From positions 4,464,001 to 4,528,000 of the forward strand of contig CM046304.1 of assembly GCA_025267735.1 (NCBI GenBank): a DNA stretch of 64,000 nt, read 5' to 3'. The notes under the pieces were generated by a model that saw nothing but the letters and a program-made list of their open reading frames with translations, searched no databases and was not told where the DNA came from. This stretch comes from Mactra quadrangularis (Eukaryota; Mollusca; Bivalvia; Venerida; Mactridae). Numbering within the stretch: the stretch's first letter is position 1; each line of letters starts with the position of its first letter. Of the stretch, positions 59,360 through 64,000 are shown piece after piece. The position numbers were made by a program, and so were the translations under genes.

Positions 59360-60330
59360 TAATGTGTTTCAGCTCATTAAGCTCTTACATTGTTTGTATC
59401 AGCTGCCTGGATACATTTTCAGTATTTTTTAAACCGAACTAAACCCTTAGTTTTTTTTCAGCTCATTAAGCTCTAATATTGTTTGTATCAGCTGCCTGGA
59501 TACATTTACAGTGTTGTGAACAGAACTAAACCCTAAGTTTTTTTTCAGCTCATTAAGCTCTAATATTGTTTGTATCAGCTACCTAAATTCATTTTAAGTG
59601 TTTTTGAACAGAACTAAACCCTAAGGTTTGTTAGCTCATTAAGCTCTAATATTGTTTGTATCAGCTACCTAAATTCATTTTAAGTGTTTTTGAACAGAAC
59701 TAAACCCTAAGGTTTGTTAGCTCATTAAGCTCTAATATTGTTTGTATCAGCTACCTAAATTCATTTTAAGTGTTTTTGAACATAACTAAACCCTAAGGTT
59801 TTTTAGCTCATTAAGCTCTAATATTGTTTGTATCATCTTTCTATGTAAATTTTCAAAGTGTTTTTAAAGACCTAAATCTTAATGTTTTCAGCGTATTGAG
59901 CTCTAATATTGTTTGTATCAGCTGCCTGGATACATCTGCAGTGTATTTGAACAGACCTTAATCTGTATGGTTTTTTTCAGCTCATTGAGCTCATTTTATT
60001 GTTTGTATCATGTGTATGGATATATTTTCAGTGTGTTTGAACCGACCTAAACCCCAGTTTGTTTTAGCTCATTAAGCTCTGTTATTGTTTGTATCAGCTT
60101 TCTTTGTCAATTTTCAGTGTATTTTAGTGGACTTGATTTCATCCTACTTCAGATAATTATGCTCTTTAATTGTTAGTATCAGTTGTCGCATTCATTTTCA
60201 ATGTGTTTTAGTAGACTGGTCATCATTGACATTATGTTTCAAGCTTACCAAGCTCTATTATTGTTTGCATCAGCTGTCTCGGTCTATAAGTGTTGTTTTC
60301 AGCTTGCTAAGTTTATCTGCAGCCAGTATC
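59360..60330. repeat. Tandem array, ~86-89 bp unit, about 11 copies
   Basis: The anchor AGCTCATTAAGCTCT begins at 59371, 59460, 59547, 59633, 59719 and 59805, then more degenerate at 59890, 59979, 60066 and beyond. Each unit also has ATTGTTTGTATCAGCT and AACTAAACCCTAAG. The middle three units are nearly identical; the right side decays gradually. Confidence 0.88.
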
Positions 60331-61634
60331 ATTGAACCAGATATACATGTATTTATATGTATATTTAATTTGTGTATCAGCTGACTTGATTTGTTTCTCA
60401 GCTCAAATTATGCATTCCTTGTGTACCTCAACTTGGTTGATTAATAGTATTAGGCCAGTAGACATAGTTATCTTATGATTGAGCTTGCCTGATTTTGTAG
60501 TGTTATTAGTTTTGTTATTATTCACTTATTACATGTTTGAATAAGCTGAATAGATTATATTGTTTATGTGTTTTGATCAATTTTTTAGAGTGTTTCATTT
60601 TCATCATTATTTGCATTACCTCATATGATAGTATCACCAACTTGTTATGAATAATTGTATGATCAAGTGCTCAAGTTGAATATCATGTACAAACATTATT
60701 TATTATGTTTTTATTGTAATTGTGTTTCAAATGCAACTTGTAAATAAATTAATTTTATCATTTAACTTGTTGTTATGAATATTTTTAATACATTTATTTA
60801 ATACTATCTACACTATTTTTATAGTATTCACTAATACTAATGTTGTACTGCAGTTAAGAGTCTAAATGTTCCATTATCTACATGTATATTTTATTGGTAT
60901 ATGTACCAGATATGCAGGAAACATATCTACTTGTCATTTTGAAAGGTTTGAATGGCATAAGATATAGTGTAGAAATTAAATACAAGTCATGTATATTGGA
61001 ATTGTGGATTATCATCTCAATACCGGAGTGTAAGACAGAGTTGATGGGTCCTATTGTTACTATTGCAATGTTGGGTAAAAATTACAACAAAAGAATTAAG
61101 TTAAGTATCTTATCATATGATGAGGAAAAACTTTTAGTTGTTAGATTCTCTACAGTAATATGAATTTCAACAATGCCACTACATCAATGAACGTCGTTTA
61201 GACTGAATAAAGATGTAGCAAATGCAAAACGTTTTGTTGTAGAAAAAGAACTTCAGTTACTGTCTAATTTCATATTACTTAGCAAAAATTGAAGCACAAG
61301 AATGCTACTTTTATGAATATATAAAATATTGGAAATAATCTGACCTAATATTGTGAACGCTTACTGAATATCACTGAAATAATATGTTTTGAATTGAACT
61401 TACTATCATTATAACAATATTTAGTATATTTAAAGAAGTTTCAAAGACATTGAGACATACAAATATACATATATAACCATCTGAATAAAAGGAAATGGAT
61501 GCATATTAATTATACTCCAATTAAAAATGAATGCTCTATGATGCTGTATAGATCTGACTAATATGACTAAAAAAGTTGTAGTAGATACTACACAGATATT
61601 ATATAGATAGCATAGACCCTGCATAACTGAAACA
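60331..61634. other. AT-rich stretch without recognised genes
   Basis: A 93-codon frame at 60882-61163 has no recognisable motif, signal or partner exon, and I do not support it as a gene. Nothing else stands out. Confidence 0.4.
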
Positions 61635-63660
61635 TATTTTGTTCAGAACATTCATTTCTTGCGCAAATAATATTCATTTCATATTTGTGTGCACAGATCC
61701 CGCATATATAGAACAAAGTTCGCTTAAAATATTTAGTTTGTGCAAGTAGTACAAATTTCATGTAGAATGCCCGGACCCCGTGTATATAAACATAGTTCTT
61801 GCATTAATAGTTCAAACTTTACATCGAGTGCACGGATCCCGCATTTATGAAACAAATTTTGCTGAAAAAAAGCAGTTCACGCTTAAATAGTACCAACTTC
61901 ATAAAGAGAGCACAGAAGCCTCGTATATGACAAAATTTTGCTTAAAACAAAACACTGTCTTATTTGAATATGGAATGTTTCATTTAATATGGAATTCACT
62001 ATTTATAAACATGAGCCTACATGTAACCCCTTTAACCTTTATAAACATGAGACTTCATGTAGCCCCTTTACAAATATGAAACTAAATGTATCACATGTGT
62101 TGGGACATCTTCACTAAGGACTAAACACTAAAATCCAGTCCAAAGTTAGTTCATGCGCTGCATGGACAAAATCCACTATATACAGTCTCTATCAATCAAT
62201 AACTAGTATAATGAACTAGAATAGACATTTTGTTCATGCGCGGCATGAACAAAATTTGAAAACAACAATACGAATAGGCTACATACAGTCTATTTTGTTG
62301 AACAAAATGAACTGTACAGTGAGTATAGTGAATTCCATATTAAATGATACATTCCATATTCAAATAAGACGGTGTTACAAGCAGTTCTTGCACAAATAGT
62401 ACCAATTGTATTTGGAGTGCAAGGATGCCGCGTATATGACACAAATTTTGCACAAAACTAGCAGTTCTTGCATAAATCGTACGAATTTATTATTGAGAGC
62501 GCGTTGCCGCGTATATGACACACATTTTGCTCAAAACAAGCAGTTCTTGCAAAAAACGTACGAATTTCTCATTGAGTGCGCGTATGCCGCGTATACATAT
62601 GACACAAATTTTACTCAAAACTAGCAGTTCTTGTATAAATCTTACGAATTTCTCATTGAGTGCGCGTTGCCGCGTATACATATGACACAAATTTTGTTAA
62701 AACAAGTATTTCTTGCATAAAACGCACGAATTTATTATTGAGTGCGCGTATGCCGCGTATATGACACAAATAGTACTCAAAACTAGCAATTCTTGCTTAA
62801 ATCGTACGAATTTCTCATTGAGTGCGCGGATGCCGCGTATATGACACAAATTTTGCTGAAAACAAGCATTTCTTGCTTAAAACGCACGAATTTATTATGG
62901 AGTGCGCGTATGCCGCGTATATGACACAAATATTACTCAAAACTAGCAGTTCTTGCATAAATCGTACGAATTTCTCATTGAGTGCGCGGGTGCCGCGTAT
63001 ATGACACAAATTTTGCTCAAAAGAAGCATTTCTTGCATAAAACGTACGAACTTCTAATTGAGTGCGCGAATGCCTCGAATATGAAACAAAATTTGCTTAA
63101 AACATGCAGTTCTTACATAAAAAGTACGAATTTCTTATTGAGTGCGCGGAGGCCGGGCATATCATCCAAATTTGATCAAAACAAGCAGTTTTCGCATAAA
63201 AAGTACCAGTTTCATATTGAGTGCTCGGATGCCGCGTGTATGAAACAAAGGTTGCCCAAAACAAGCAGTTTTCGCACAAATAGTACCAATTTCACATTGA
63301 GTGCATATATCTCACAGGTATCAGACAATTTTTGCTCAAAACTAGCAGTTTTTGCAAACATAGATCCACTTTTATTAAGAATGCACAGATCCAGTATATA
63401 TGCAACAAATTCTGATATAAACATTCTGTTTTTGCATAGATAGTACCAATTTGATATAGAATATACGGATCCCGTATATATAAACAAATTTTGCTCAAAG
63501 CAAGCAGTTTTTTGCGTAAACATCACCAAATTTATGTCGAATTCACGAATCTGATGCATGCATATGAAAGAAAAATTTCTCAAAACCAACGGGGTTTGCG
63601 CTAACAAGACCAATATTATATGGAATGCACGGGCCCTGTGTACAAAACAAACGGTTATGC
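61635..63660. repeat. Satellite array, ~80 bp unit
   Basis: About 20 units with landmarks GCCGCGTATATGACACAAAT, TTGCTCAAAACAAGCAGTTC and TGAGTGCGCG, spaced close to 80 bp (for example 62739, 62819, 62899, 62979, 63059, 63139). Between about 62500 and 63060 two variants alternate, giving a 160 bp higher-order unit. Both margins are degenerate. A MITE interrupts it at 61951-62376. Open frames across it (up to 153 codons) reflect the repeat, not genes. Confidence 0.9.
61951..62376. mobile_element. MITE with ~53 bp TIR inserted in the satellite
   Basis: The ends are inverted copies (AACACTGTCTTATTTGAATA on the left, AACACCGTCTTATTTGAATA inverted on the right) with only a couple of mismatches over about 53 bp. 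ACAA is duplicated on both sides (61947-61950 and 62377-62380), and the flanking satellite resumes in register (AAAACAA / ACAAGCAGTTCTTGC). Non-coding. Confidence 0.85.
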
Positions 63661-64000
63661 AACACGAAATAATGAAGACCTAGGAGTGTATACAAATCAC
63701 ACTACGTTGATACGACATAACTTATGATTTAACATTGATTCTTATTACAACTTTACATAAAGATCTGATAGATGTTTTCCTAAAAGTGTACTAGAGGTAA
63801 AAATCTGAATTATTCCATGAACAAATCAACGAACGACAACTCCGGTGCGACTGAACTATTAAATCTCCATAGCCCTATTCCATGTCTTTTTATTGGATAT
63901 CTTCAGGGTTTTTTTTAATAAATAAGTATTCAATATGGTTGTTATGAATTATAACAATTTGCTATGTATCTTGTATGATTTTTGTAACATGTTCCGGTAA
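63661..64000. other. Right edge, no feature seen
   Basis: AT-rich sequence after the satellite; no frame, repeat or RNA gene recognised. Confidence 0.4.

Noticed and set aside
62982..63443. 153-codon open frame in the satellite
   Set aside because: It follows the 80 bp repeat, contains no start context or domain, and other frames of the array are equally open.

Overview
The window is eukaryotic, AT-rich DNA with spliced genes, several tRNA-derived SINE families, many short terminal-inverted-repeat (TIR) elements and satellite arrays. The protein families point to a bivalve mollusc: secreted 'short-chain collagen C4-like' proteins, which I know as expanded in bivalves, next to an EXD1-like exonuclease and the first exon of MED25. 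The species cannot be fixed from sequence alone.

Layout. (1) 1-2190: first coding exon of MED25 on the minus strand, with a GC-box promoter; the gene runs off the left edge. (2) About 2190-26990: block 1, holding C4-like gene A (minus), an exon-3-only pseudogene (plus), C4-like gene C (plus) and a complete EXD1-like gene (plus) whose last exon lies just beyond the block, at 27898-28254. (3) 26991-33450: unique sequence between the blocks, including a local ~0.8 kb duplication and hairpins. (4) About 33450-55712: block 2, a second copy of the same series: gene D (minus), a second exon-3-only pseudogene, gene E (plus) and an EXD1-like copy lacking its last exon. (5) 55713-64000: single-copy sequence with a possible promoter, an ~86-89 bp tandem array and an ~80 bp satellite array.

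The four C4-like genes share one three-exon plan with phase-1 introns. Exon 1 encodes a signal peptide and a coiled coil of seven-residue repeats. Exon 2 (72 nt) encodes a conserved linker with one Cys. Exon 3 (506 nt) encodes the Cys-rich C-terminal domain. The coil holds 3, 4, 8 or 16 near-identical heptads (genes A, D, E, C), an expanding 21 bp minisatellite inside a coding exon. In each block the two intact genes stand head to head and share inverted copies of one ~500 bp upstream region.

Comparing the two blocks gives natural filled and empty sites for several transposons. The clearest are a 2.4 kb TTAA element, a 1.7 kb element with a 7 bp duplication, a mariner-type element, a hAT-type element, a 5'-truncated LINE, a 2.75 kb element with 85 bp TIRs, and an 834 bp element filled with a palindromic satellite. 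The main caveat is that the two blocks could be a true tandem duplication or two haplotypes joined in an assembly of a very heterozygous genome.
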